From Roseibium album (GTDB taxonomy: Bacteria; Pseudomonadota; Alphaproteobacteria; Rhizobiales; Stappiaceae): 64,000 bases of DNA. Made by a program: the position numbers and the translations under genes. The stretch is taken from NCBI RefSeq assembly GCF_001404515.1, contig NZ_CXWE01000009.1:1-64000 (forward strand), in the 5' to 3' direction. Each line of letters starts with the position of its first letter. The first letter of the stretch is position 1. This document shows, one piece after another, positions 43,547-51,384 of this stretch. The notes under the pieces are model-generated. The model had not been told where the DNA came from. It did not search any database and worked only from the letters and a program-made list of their open reading frames with translations.

Positions 43547-44002
43547 GTGTTTACCTATCTCCTCGATGGACTCAAGTTCGTAACTTTTGAGGGGAGCTGG
43601 TCGCTCAAACCGCACGAAGCGATGACGCTTGAGGCGGCATTGAACTGGATGCCGGCCGATATGGCTGATCTCGCACGCAAACAACTTTCCCAACGCTATT
43701 TCGTCGAACGTCAATCGCATGGCCGCATACCTTGCTTTCGATATTATCGGATGGAACCCGGTCTGCGATTCAACGGGCGCTTCAGGGATGGTGACCACTT
43801 CATCGATGTGAAGCTGAGGACAGGCAAACGCAAGGTGACGGCCAAATGCGTCTTGCATGAAGGCACCGTTTTTGGGCTCGAATTTCCAAAGCCGAGCAGT
43901 TTTTTCAAGAATATGACGGTCGAAGTAGCCTCCGTGAGTTGTGAAGAGTCTTCCTTTAGCTACACTGATGTTCTCAATAGGGCCGAGCACGGTCCTGATT
44001 AG
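43547..44002 (+). CDS. Unknown protein downstream of lpdA
   Basis: A 151-residue protein from a GTG start. GGAGG ends seven bases before it, a near-ideal ribosome-binding site, whereas the longer frame from GTG 43487 would run through a hairpin. There is no signal peptide or membrane helix. The sequence has a basic middle (ARKQLSQRYFVERQSHGRIP) and a beta-rich second half (FIDVKLRTGKRKVTAKCVL), but I recognise no family. The downstream GlsB-type gene follows after 27 bases, so they may be cotranscribed. Confidence 0.65.
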   Translation: MFTYLLDGLKFVTFEGSWSLKPHEAMTLEAALNWMPADMADLARKQLSQRYFVERQSHGRIPCFRYYRMEPGLRFNGRFRDGDHFIDVKLRTGKRKVTAKCVLHEGTVFGLEFPKPSSFFKNMTVEVASVSCEESSFSYTDVLNRAEHGPD

Positions 44003-44029
44003 GAAGACGGAACGAGAGGGGGAAATGTC

Positions 44030-44278
44030 ATGGATGCAAAGGCAATTCTGATCTGGGTCGCTATCGGAGTAATCGCCGGGTGGCTGGCGAGTTTCCTCGT
44101 TGGCGGTGGTGGCATTATTCGCTACCTGCTCACAGGCGTTATCGGTGCATTTGTTGGCGGGTTCATTTTCAAGTTCGCCGGCATCAACATCAACCTCGGC
44201 AATGCCTATGTGAATGAAATCGTGGTTGCCGCGATCGGAGCGGTTGTCGTTGTACTGATCGCCAGGTTTCTGGGTTAA
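44030..44278 (+). CDS. GlsB/YeaQ/YmgE-family (transglycosylase-associated) membrane protein, copy 1
   Basis: An 82-residue protein with three hydrophobic segments rich in Gly, Ile and Val. WVAIGVIAGWLASFLVGGGG and GVIGAFVGGFIFKFAGI match the GlsB/YeaQ/YmgE (transglycosylase-associated) family, linked to general stress responses. The molecular role is unknown. The ATG is preceded by GAGGGGGAAATG-type purines. A second member lies 490 bases downstream. Confidence 0.88.
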   Translation: MDAKAILIWVAIGVIAGWLASFLVGGGGIIRYLLTGVIGAFVGGFIFKFAGININLGNAYVNEIVVAAIGAVVVVLIARFLG

Positions 44279-44399
44279 GTTGCGCACTTGCGTTTCTTTC
44301 CCGTTTGAATCAAAAATCTGGCAACGCGTTCGCGCAAAACGCGGAACGCCTTGCCGAATTGATTGCGGATAAACCTGCCTTCATCGAGGAGACTTTGAT

Positions 44400-44753
44400 T
44401 TGGCAGTCTTTGTTGTTGGGTCAAACAGGGCCGGGCGGCACGGAAAGGGCGCCGCACTCTACGCAAAAAAGCACTTCGGTGCGCAACAAGGAATTGGCGA
44501 GGGGCGGACGGGAGACGCATACGCGATCCCGACTAAGGGGGAACGCCTTGAACTTCTGGAATGGCATCAGATAGAGCCTTCAATCGAGCGCTTCGTTGAA
44601 TATGCGCGCACGCATCCCCATGTCACGTTTCACCTGACGCCAGTCGGAACTGGGTTGGCAGGGCACTCGACCGAAAAACTCCGGGTGACGTTGAAGCGCT
44701 TGGGGATACCGAACAACATTCTTCTGACTGCGTCCTGGGTCAATGATTCCTGA
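44400..44753 (+). CDS. A1S_2505-like uncharacterised protein, TTG start
   Basis: A 117-residue protein read from TTG, with GAGGAG eight bases upstream. It opens FVVGSNRAGRHGKGAALYAK and continues GAQQGIGEGRTGDAYAIPTK and HVTFHLTPVGTGLAGHSTE. This pattern (FGSNxxGxHGxGAA…YAIPTK…PIGCGLAG) is known to me from small proteins of phages, plasmids and bacteria annotated as A1S_2505-like; it resembles nucleotide-binding macro-type folds, but no function is established. It is sandwiched between two GlsB-type genes in the same orientation, and its stop is 12 bases before the second of them. Confidence 0.75.
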   Translation: MAVFVVGSNRAGRHGKGAALYAKKHFGAQQGIGEGRTGDAYAIPTKGERLELLEWHQIEPSIERFVEYARTHPHVTFHLTPVGTGLAGHSTEKLRVTLKRLGIPNNILLTASWVNDS

Positions 44754-44765
44754 GAGGAAATAGGT

Positions 44766-45005
44766 ATGGGGCTGATAATTTCAGCAATAATAGGCCTGAT
44801 CGCCGGAGCGGTTGCGCATCGTGTCCTGAACAGCCGCGGCGGTTTTCTGGGGAGCCTCGTGGTCGGATTGATCGGCGCCCTCATTGGTGGTGAGCTGGCT
44901 TCAATCCTCAACCTCAATCTGGCCGGAGGCATGATTGACAGGTTGATCGTCGCTATCGTCGGTTCAGTCTTGTTTCTGTTTGTCTGGAAAAAGGTATTCA
45001 AGTGA
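44766..45005 (+). CDS. GlsB/YeaQ/YmgE-family membrane protein, copy 2
   Basis: A 79-residue Gly/Ile/Leu-rich protein with three predicted membrane segments (ISAIIGLIAGAVAHRVL, GFLGSLVVGLIGALIGGELA, LIVAIVGSVLFLFVW). It belongs to the same family as the 82-residue protein upstream but is clearly diverged in sequence. AGAGGAAATAGGT before the ATG supplies the ribosome-binding site. The three genes 44030-45005 form a compact cassette. Confidence 0.87.
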   Translation: MGLIISAIIGLIAGAVAHRVLNSRGGFLGSLVVGLIGALIGGELASILNLNLAGGMIDRLIVAIVGSVLFLFVWKKVFK

Positions 45006-45035
45006 CAATATCGACGAAACAAACAAAAAGGTATC

Positions 45036-45061
45036 GGGGGCAAGACGATTGAGTTGTCCCC
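45036..45061 (+). terminator. Possible hairpin after the second GlsB-type gene
   Basis: GGGGGCAA pairs with TTGTCCCC (one G-T pair) across a 10-base loop. No T tract follows, so termination would need Rho or none occurs. The remaining 130 bases to lipA should hold its promoter. Confidence 0.3.
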
Positions 45062-45190
45062 CTATTGTCGGAAACTGCCCGTCGACTGTTGGCGGACCTC
45101 CTCAGACCTTCGCAGATCTGCACTCAGCACATAGCAGTCTCAACGCCTTTATGGCTTGACCTTTCAACGGAATAACGACACTTAAGGCGC

Positions 45191-46165
45191 ATGGTTACGA
45201 TCGTCGACACGCTCAATCGCCCGCAGCAGGAAACGGCTGCCCGTCCGCGCCATCCGGAAAAGGCTCATCGGCCTGACAATCCAATCCAGCGCAAGCCAAA
45301 ATGGATCCGCGTCAAGGCGCCGACGTCACAGGTTTATCGCGAAACGAAAGACGTTGTGCGCGACAACAACCTCGTGACTGTTTGTGAAGAAGCCGGTTGC
45401 CCCAATATCGGCGAGTGCTGGTCAAAGAAGCATGCGAGCTTCATGATCCTTGGGGATACCTGCACGCGGGCCTGCGCCTTCTGCAATGTTAAGACAGGGA
45501 TGCCCGGACCGGTTGATCACAACGAGGCGCAAGGTGTTGCTGATGCCGTGGCGACCATGGGTCTGGAACATGTCGTTATCACCTCCGTCGATCGTGACGA
45601 TCTGGAAGACGGCGGCGCCCGACACTTCGCCAATGTGATCGCCGCGATCCGTAAAACCGCGCCGCAGACGACAGTCGAAGTTCTGACACCGGATTTCCTG
45701 CGCAAGGAAGGTGCCCTGGAAATTGTGGCGGCCGCGAAACCGGATGTCTTCAACCACAATCTCGAGACAGTCCCTTCGAAATATCTGACCGTCCGGCCAG
45801 GCGCACGGTATTTTCATTCCATTCGTCTTCTCCAGAAGGTGAAGGAGCTTGATCCGGAGATGTTTACAAAGTCCGGTATCATGGTCGGGCTTGGCGAGGT
45901 TCGAAACGAGGTTCTGCAATTGATGGATGACTTGCGTGCTGCAGACGTGGACTTTCTTACGATTGGTCAATACCTGCAACCTTCAAGGAAACATCATCCG
46001 GTCTTGTCGTTCGTAACGCCGGACGAGTTCAAGGCTTATGAGCGGATTGCGTACGCAAAGGGTTTTCTGAAAGTGTCGGCCAGCCCGTTGACGCGGTCCT
46101 CACATCATGCGGGTGAGGATTTTGCGGACCTGCGGGCTGCCCGGAAAGCCAAACTCGGTCATTGA
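45191..46165 (+). CDS. lipA: Lipoyl synthase
   Basis: LipA inserts two sulfurs into octanoyl groups on lipoyl domains, such as those of PdhB and PdhC encoded just upstream. The 324-residue radical-SAM enzyme has both clusters' cysteines: the N-terminal CEEAGCPNIGECW for the auxiliary cluster and DTCTRACAFCNVKTG (CxxxCxxC) for the SAM cluster. LTRSSHHAGEDF at the C-terminus contains the serine ligand of the auxiliary cluster. It is followed 33 bases later by the Coq10-like gene, a conserved pair in Rhizobiales. Confidence 0.97.
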   Translation: MVTIVDTLNRPQQETAARPRHPEKAHRPDNPIQRKPKWIRVKAPTSQVYRETKDVVRDNNLVTVCEEAGCPNIGECWSKKHASFMILGDTCTRACAFCNVKTGMPGPVDHNEAQGVADAVATMGLEHVVITSVDRDDLEDGGARHFANVIAAIRKTAPQTTVEVLTPDFLRKEGALEIVAAAKPDVFNHNLETVPSKYLTVRPGARYFHSIRLLQKVKELDPEMFTKSGIMVGLGEVRNEVLQLMDDLRAADVDFLTIGQYLQPSRKHHPVLSFVTPDEFKAYERIAYAKGFLKVSASPLTRSSHHAGEDFADLRAARKAKLGH

Positions 46166-46198
46166 AGACACTTACTGTACGGAACCGGTTAAAACTGC

Positions 46199-46651
46199 AT
46201 GCCGAGTTTTTCTTCCACTCACAGGGTCAATCACAACGCCGAGGACATGTTCCGTCTTGTCGCGGATGTCGAGCAATACCCCCAGTTCGTGCCGCTCTGC
46301 CAGGGGCTGCATGTGCGGGGCCGTAAAGAGATGGAAGATGGCCGCACGGTGCTTGTCGCCGACATGACGGTTGCTTACAAGCTGTTCAAGGAAACCTTCA
46401 CGAGCCGCGTAGAACTGCGTCCCGAGGACCGTTCGATTCTCGTTGAGTACCTGGATGGCCCCTTCAAGCACCTGGAAAACAAATGGACTTTTGAAGACCA
46501 GGGTGAAGGGAGCTGCGATGTCGGCTTTTTCATTACCTACGAATTCAAAAGCAGAACGCTCGGATCCCTGATGGGTGTCATGTTCGACAAGGCGTTCCGG
46601 AAATTTTCCAGTGCGTTCGAGGCGCGTGCCGACGATGTTTATGGCACCTGA
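46199..46651 (+). CDS. Coq10/RatA-family START-domain protein
   Basis: A 150-residue single-domain SRPBCC/START protein: MPSFSSTHRVNHNAEDMFRL, VADVEQYPQFVPLCQGLHV and a C-terminal long helix (MGVMFDKAFRKFSSAFEARA). This family binds ubiquinone and assists respiratory electron transfer (Coq10), and is also annotated RatA after an Escherichia coli ribosome-association activity. In alphaproteobacteria with lipA upstream, the Coq10 role is the more likely. It converges on the tandem secreted genes with 20 bases between stops. Confidence 0.92.
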   Translation: MPSFSSTHRVNHNAEDMFRLVADVEQYPQFVPLCQGLHVRGRKEMEDGRTVLVADMTVAYKLFKETFTSRVELRPEDRSILVEYLDGPFKHLENKWTFEDQGEGSCDVGFFITYEFKSRTLGSLMGVMFDKAFRKFSSAFEARADDVYGT

Positions 46652-46671
46652 CGCGAACTCCTGACAAATGC

Positions 46672-47106
46672 TTACTTGAACTGCTTGAATGCGTCGCGGA
46701 TCGTACGCAGCCGACTGGATTTCATATCGAGCGGCTCATTTGCACGCCGAATTTTCGCGACTTCCCGCCTGGAAAGGCCTAGGTCGTCAAGCGTCGCAAA
46801 GGCTGCGTTGTCCGAGCAGACGATGGTTCTGCTGGAGCCGTCGTTTTCTTCCAGAACGAGGGTTTGGCCCGCAGCGTTCTGCTCTTCGGTCCAGATCACC
46901 GTGGTGGAGGATACCCAGAAAACCCGGTCGCAGTAGCTTACCTGGTGGTAACCGGGTTCCGGCTCGGTCAGAATTTCATGAAACCCGGTGAATTTCCCAT
47001 TGGAAAACTGGGAACGGATGTAAAAATCACTTTGACCGAATGCAGTGCTCGTAAAAGCGGAGCCGGTTACCAACGCAACTATCAGACATGCCACAGAGTG
47101 TTTCAT
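46672..47106 (-). CDS. Secreted two-cysteine protein, tandem family member 1
   Basis: A 144-residue protein with a signal peptide (MKHSVACLIVALVTGSAFTS, cleavage near AFG). The mature part has about 118 residues, one cysteine in SYCDRVFWVSSTTVIWTEE and another in RTIVCSDN. Then come ATLDDLGLSRREVAKIRRA and the end RLRTIRDAFKQF. The same framework recurs in the two genes upstream (47204 and 47867), this copy being the most diverged. The two cysteines probably form a periplasmic disulfide. I recognise no named family. Confidence 0.75.
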   Translation of the reverse strand: MKHSVACLIVALVTGSAFTSTAFGQSDFYIRSQFSNGKFTGFHEILTEPEPGYHQVSYCDRVFWVSSTTVIWTEEQNAAGQTLVLEENDGSSRTIVCSDNAAFATLDDLGLSRREVAKIRRANEPLDMKSSRLRTIRDAFKQFK

Positions 47107-47203
47107 GCTCGAATTCCCTCTACGAGCCCGGTTTCACCCCCAACAAGCTTGATTATGCATTTATTAACTTACTCGATCGTTACCGGCTCATCGACAATTC
47201 GAT

Positions 47204-47680
47204 TTACTCGTCATGGAACGACTGTGCAGCGTTTTCCGTTCCCTTCGGGTTGAATGCCTTTCGGATCGCCGCAAAACGCTTGACCTTGTCGACGGTCGGC
47301 CCATCGTTTTGGATAACGACCCGTGGATCTTCAGTAATGCCAAGATCTCTCAGCGTGACCTGTTCTTCCGGATGGCTGCAAATGGGACGCCAGCCTTTGC
47401 CCCGGTTAAACTCCACGCGCACAACAAAACTTTGCTCTACTTCCAGCTGTGTCCACGCGACAGTCGCGGCACGCACCCAATAGGATCGGTTGCAATATTC
47501 GACTTCAACCAATCCGTCGGCTTGCCTTGTGTAAATCCTGTGTGACCCTCGAAAAATCCGGTTGTCGTCCCGCGAGATAATATAGATATCGCCAATTTTC
47601 GGGATTGCGCTCTGTGCGATGGCACCGGAGGCAGAAGCAACGAGAATTGCTGTCGTGAACAATAGTTTTTGAAACCACAT
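47204..47680 (-). CDS. Secreted two-cysteine protein, tandem family member 2
   Basis: A 158-residue protein with a signal peptide (MWFQKLLFTTAILVASASGA, cleavage near AIAQ). The mature core reads GDIYIISRDDNRIFRGSHRI, then VEYCNRSYWVRAATVAWTQL, then GKGWRPICSHPEEQVTLRDLG, ending RFAAIRKAF plus a polar tail. It shares these blocks with the gene at 47867, about one third of residues identical by eye, and fewer with the one at 46672. Separate gaps of 97 and 186 bases mean each copy may have its own promoter. Confidence 0.78.
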   Translation of the reverse strand: MWFQKLLFTTAILVASASGAIAQSAIPKIGDIYIISRDDNRIFRGSHRIYTRQADGLVEVEYCNRSYWVRAATVAWTQLEVEQSFVVRVEFNRGKGWRPICSHPEEQVTLRDLGITEDPRVVIQNDGPTVDKVKRFAAIRKAFNPKGTENAAQSFHDE

Positions 47681-47866
47681 GATTAGCTATCCCTATCGCG
47701 AAATCCGTTCGCGTCATTGCTTTGTCCAACGAGAATTTCTGTCTTGTTTGCTTGAAAATAAAATGGGTTCTTGTAGATCAGATTGAGAGTGGACAGGGCG
47801 TTTTATTAAAAGTTTAAAATACCAGGAGTTACGTCTTCCCAGGTTCGGATCTGGCATCGACCAGAC

Positions 47867-48334
47867 TCAGTGGCTGTGGAAGCTTCCGTCAGATTTATCT
47901 GTGGTTTCTGCGCGAAAAATTGCGCCGATTGCTGCAAGGCGGTTGATCGGTGGTTCGCCTTCTTCAAGGCTCGCAAGATATTCGCGGGCGCTCAGTTTAA
48001 CTCCGATGTCAGTGAGTGTGACCTGGCGCTCGGGGTTTGCGCAGATAGGACGCCAACCGCGACCGAAATTGAACTCGACGTGAACCGTATTGCCACGTTC
48101 GACCTCGATCTGTGTCCAGGCAATCGAATTGCCGCGCACGAAGTATCGACGGGAACAGTAAGCCAACTGATGGGTCTCGGCGGCGCGTTCCTTGAACAGT
48201 TTGTGGCTGCCGAGAAACTTGCCATCCGGATCTCTGGAGATCAGGTAATAGTCGCCCGGTTGCGGTATCGTCTCGGCAAGTGCCGATGTGGCCAGGCTCA
48301 AGACGGCAAAAAGGATCGCTATACGGGTTTTCAT
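47867..48334 (-). CDS. Secreted two-cysteine protein, tandem family member 3
   Basis: A 155-residue protein with a signal peptide (MKTRIAILFAVLSLATSALA then ETIP). The mature core is GDYYLISRDPDGKFLGSHKL, LAYCSRRYFVRGNSIAWTQI, GRGWRPICANPERQVTLTD and NRLAAIGAIFRAE, with a His-ended tail. The shared blocks with the 47204 gene show they are duplicates. It is the first of the three in the direction of transcription, lying just downstream of cinA on the same strand. Confidence 0.78.
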   Translation of the reverse strand: MKTRIAILFAVLSLATSALAETIPQPGDYYLISRDPDGKFLGSHKLFKERAAETHQLAYCSRRYFVRGNSIAWTQIEVERGNTVHVEFNFGRGWRPICANPERQVTLTDIGVKLSAREYLASLEEGEPPINRLAAIGAIFRAETTDKSDGSFHSH

Positions 48335-48425
48335 TTGCAGGATCTGTCCGGGAAAAGTTGTCGCCCAATCTTCGTGGACTATACTCTGTCACAGGATCAG
48401 AACCCAGCAAGAATGCGAGGGAGCG

Positions 48426-48950
48426 TTAATAAGTGCTTTCAGAATCAAGCGAATTTAGAACTGACGTAAGTGCAGTCTGCACTGTCTCAAGACGAATTGT
48501 CTGTCGACCGCGATCTGCAAACCAGCAGTGAAGGTGCCGGGTGGACCCATCACGTGTTGCGATTGCAATGTGAACCGTACCGACCGGCTTTTCGTGTGAA
48601 CCGCCTCCTGGACCCGCAATGCCCGTGACTGAAACAGCAATGTCCGCACGGGAGCGGGACAGGGCTCCTTCTGCCATTGCAACGGCAACTTCCTTGCTGA
48701 CGGCACCCATGGTTGATATGAGATTTGCCGGGATGCCCAACAGTTCCGTTTTTGCTTCGTTTGAATAGGTGACAAAGCCCCTGTCGACCACAGCCGATGA
48801 CCCGGCTATTTCGGTCAGGGTCCCGGAAATAAGGCCTCCCGTGCATGATTCTGCTGTTGCAATCATTTTGCCCCTGAACTTCAGCTCGTCCAGAACCCTG
48901 ACAGCAAGAGGTGCAAGGTCATCCAATCCAGTCAGTGTTTTTTCAGTCAT
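48426..48950 (-). CDS. CinA C-terminal-domain protein (NMN amidohydrolase, PncC type)
   Basis: A 174-residue stand-alone CinA C-terminal domain. It shows IATAESCTGGLISGTLTEIA, GAVSKEVAVAMAEGALSRS, and VTGIAGPGGGSHEKPVGTVH. Proteins of this form deamidate nicotinamide mononucleotide in NAD recycling (PncC). The ATG chosen (MTEKTLTGLDD) overlaps the ispDF stop by eight bases; the frame extends upstream but only over ispDF. This ispDF-cinA coupling is widespread in alphaproteobacteria. Confidence 0.93.
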   Translation of the reverse strand: MTEKTLTGLDDLAPLAVRVLDELKFRGKMIATAESCTGGLISGTLTEIAGSSAVVDRGFVTYSNEAKTELLGIPANLISTMGAVSKEVAVAMAEGALSRSRADIAVSVTGIAGPGGGSHEKPVGTVHIAIATRDGSTRHLHCWFADRGRQTIRLETVQTALTSVLNSLDSESTY

Positions 48951-50211
48951 CTTGGTGTTGCTCGTTTTCGTCGAAAGGCAGACGCACCGTAACACTTGCA
49001 AGAGCGGCAATCCCCTCTCTGCGGCCCGTGAACCCCAGTTTTTCAGAGGTCGTGGCCTTTACTGAAACGCGGGACACGGGAATGTCGCAGATCCGGGCCA
49101 ACGATTCACGGATCTCGCTTCTATATGGTCCAATCTTCGGTTCCTCGCAGACGATTGTCACATCCACATGCGCAAGTCTTCCGCCGAGCTTGTTCACTCT
49201 GCATAGCGCATCGCGTTGAAAAATGTCTGACGAGGCGCCTTTCCATTGCGGATCACTTGGAGGAAAGTGGCTGCCGATGTCGCCCTCACCAATGGCGCCA
49301 AGTGTTGCATCTGTAACCGCGTGCAGCACAACGTCGGCGTCGGAATGTCCCTTCAGTTTCCGTGTGTGAGGAATGCTCGCGCCAGCGAGTATGACTGCAT
49401 CCCCTTTGTCGAATGCATGCACGTCATAGCCGATGCCTGTGCGTACATCCTGGAGTTCAGACAGTGGCCTGATTGAACTGGTCCTGATTGCCATTGAATA
49501 TTGTCTTGCCTGCCGGTCTGCGCGTTTGAGATCACGTGCTGTTGTTATCTTGAAGTTTTGCGGGTCGCCCTCGCTGAGTAGAACGGTTTCCCCGGCCCAT
49601 TCCGCGAGACTGGTATCGTCCGTGAACTCCGTCTTTTCTTCCTCGGCGGCTTTCAGGTGCGCAGTCAGAATTTTCTCCAGCGGAAAAGCCTGAGGTGTCT
49701 GGGCCGCCCATATGCCGTTTCTGTCAATTGTTTCAAGCGGAGTGTCGGGTGCAACTGTCTTTTTGAGAGTATCGGCAATCGGTACAGCGGCAAGCACCCC
49801 GTCTGCACCGTCATCAAGCGATGACAGGATCGCGTCGACAACAACAGGTGAAACAAACGGGCGTGCGGCATCATGAATGAGAACGAAATCGCATCCGGTC
49901 TCGCCAAGGGTCTTCAGGCCTTCCAATACAGATTGCTGGCGGGTCTTCCCGCCATAGGCAAAGGGCTGCAGCTTTGCGGACGTTTCAGGCGCCGACACTT
50001 CGACAGCCGCTTCATAGAGCGCTACGTCGTCCGGATGAATGACGGTCAGGACAACGGAAATTCGGGGATGACGTGCCAGGGCGTCCAATGTATGTGACAG
50101 GACCGGCCTACCGGCAATATGCCGGTATTGTTTCGGCTGGGTGTTTTCAGGATCTGCCAGGCGTGCGCCACGCCCTGCCGCAACGACAAGAGCAGCAGCT
50201 GTTTTTTCCAT
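48943..50211 (-). CDS. ispDF: Bifunctional IspD/IspF of the MEP isoprenoid pathway
   Basis: The 422-residue fusion joins MEP cytidylyltransferase (IspD) and MECDP synthase (IspF). The N-terminal half has ALVVAAGRGARLADPENTQP with the CTP-binding loop, VLIHDAARPFVSP, and WAAQTPQAFPLE. The C-terminal half starts near residue 263 with RTGIGYDVHAFDKGDAVILA, where the metal ligands D and H lie, and has GHSDADVVLHAVTDATLGAI and FTGRREGIAALASVTV. Fused IspDF is usual in alphaproteobacteria. The frame runs 12 codons further upstream, but MEKTAAALVVAAG is the natural start. Confidence 0.96.
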   Translation of the reverse strand: MEKTAAALVVAAGRGARLADPENTQPKQYRHIAGRPVLSHTLDALARHPRISVVLTVIHPDDVALYEAAVEVSAPETSAKLQPFAYGGKTRQQSVLEGLKTLGETGCDFVLIHDAARPFVSPVVVDAILSSLDDGADGVLAAVPIADTLKKTVAPDTPLETIDRNGIWAAQTPQAFPLEKILTAHLKAAEEEKTEFTDDTSLAEWAGETVLLSEGDPQNFKITTARDLKRADRQARQYSMAIRTSSIRPLSELQDVRTGIGYDVHAFDKGDAVILAGASIPHTRKLKGHSDADVVLHAVTDATLGAIGEGDIGSHFPPSDPQWKGASSDIFQRDALCRVNKLGGRLAHVDVTIVCEEPKIGPYRSEIRESLARICDIPVSRVSVKATTSEKLGFTGRREGIAALASVTVRLPFDENEQHQDD

Positions 50212-50291
50212 ATGCGATCTCCTTGAACCCGGTCCGGATAAAATCACTGACCGTCTTTAACGACGAACGTTGTCAATTCGCAAATTTTGAC

Positions 50292-50319
50292 TTGTTGCGC
50301 TGCAGAAAATGTCTACAAT
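50292..50319 (+). promoter_or_regulatory. Candidate promoter of the dusB-ntrBC operon
   Basis: TTGTTG (50292-50297), 16 bases, TACAAT (50314-50319). The start site would lie near 50326, which also rules out the TTG at 50287 as the dusB start. Confidence 0.55.
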
Positions 50320-50379
50320 ATAGGCATATTAAAATTTGCACAGGTAATAAGCAGAAATGAGAGCCTTGTGCCGGAACCA

Positions 50380-51384
50380 ATGAAAACTCTTACGATCGGT
50401 CAACACGTTTTGCCGAACCGTGCGGTTCTTGCGCCAATGTCGGGCGTGACGGATCTGCCATTTCGCAAGCTTGCCGCGCGGTATGGCGCCGGCATGGTCG
50501 TCAGTGAAATGGTGGCCAGCGAATCCTTTGTGAAGGGGGATGCCGAAACCCAGATGCGCGCCGAAGCCCAGAATGGCGGACTGCACGTGGTTCAGCTTGC
50601 CGGCCGGGAAGCCCGCTGGATGGGTGAGGCAGCCAAGGTCATCGCAGACATGGGTACCGATGTGATCGACATCAACATGGGATGCCCCGCCAAAAAGGTG
50701 ACCTCAGGTTATTCCGGGTCGGCGTTGATGCGAAACCTGGATCATGCGCTGACGCTCATTGAAGCGACAGTTGAAGCTGTCGATGTTCCGGTGACCGTAA
50801 AGATGCGGCTGGGTTGGGACGACAGGTCTCTCAACGCAGCTGAGCTGGCACGACGCGCAGAGAGCGCAGGTGTTCAGTTGATTACCGTCCACGGCCGGAC
50901 ACGTTGCCAATTCTACAAGGGGACGGCGGACTGGTGCGCAATCGGGGACGTTAAGAGGGCGATTTCGCTGCCATTGATTGCTAACGGCGACTGCAAGAGC
51001 ATCGAGGACGCGGAAGCCATGCTCGAAGCCTCCAACGCTGATGGTGTGATGATCGGACGGGGCGCTTATGGCCGTCCTTGGCTTCCGGGGCATGTCGGGC
51101 ATTATCTCGCGACAGGAGAAAAGCTTTCTCCGCCTTCGGGACACGAGCTCGCGGATCTCGTCTCGGAACACTACGAGTCAATTCTTGGTCACTACGGACA
51201 GTTCGCAGGTGTGCGCATCGCCCGCAAACACCTGGGCTGGTATCTCGACGAGGCGTGTTTGCTTGGAGGAGATCAGATGCCTGGAGCGGAACGGAAGGCT
51301 CTCATGACCTCGAACCAGCCGTCAGAAATTTTGCGCCTTGCATCAGATTGGTTCTCTGCTTCAAAAGATCGGGTAGCTGCGTGA
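50380..51384 (+). CDS. dusB: tRNA-dihydrouridine synthase DusB (NifR3 family)
   Basis: DusB reduces uridines in tRNA using FMN and NADPH. The 334-residue protein has LAPMSGVTDLPFRKLAARYG, DINMGCPAKKV with the catalytic cysteine, VTVKMRLGWDD, LITVHGRTRCQFYKG and GVMIGRGAYGRPW. The ATG beginning MKTLTIGQHVLPNRAVLAPM is used; a GTG four codons earlier (50368) is a fair alternative. It leads the dusB-ntrB-ntrC operon, the old nifR3-ntrBC arrangement known from Rhodobacter and rhizobia. Confidence 0.94.
   Translation: MKTLTIGQHVLPNRAVLAPMSGVTDLPFRKLAARYGAGMVVSEMVASESFVKGDAETQMRAEAQNGGLHVVQLAGREARWMGEAAKVIADMGTDVIDINMGCPAKKVTSGYSGSALMRNLDHALTLIEATVEAVDVPVTVKMRLGWDDRSLNAAELARRAESAGVQLITVHGRTRCQFYKGTADWCAIGDVKRAISLPLIANGDCKSIEDAEAMLEASNADGVMIGRGAYGRPWLPGHVGHYLATGEKLSPPSGHELADLVSEHYESILGHYGQFAGVRIARKHLGWYLDEACLLGGDQMPGAERKALMTSNQPSEILRLASDWFSASKDRVAA

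Noticed and set aside
44305..44574. An 89-codon frame overlapping the A1S_2505-like gene
   Set aside because: The second half is the wrong frame of a gene with clear motifs; the first half has a TTG start and no ribosome-binding site.
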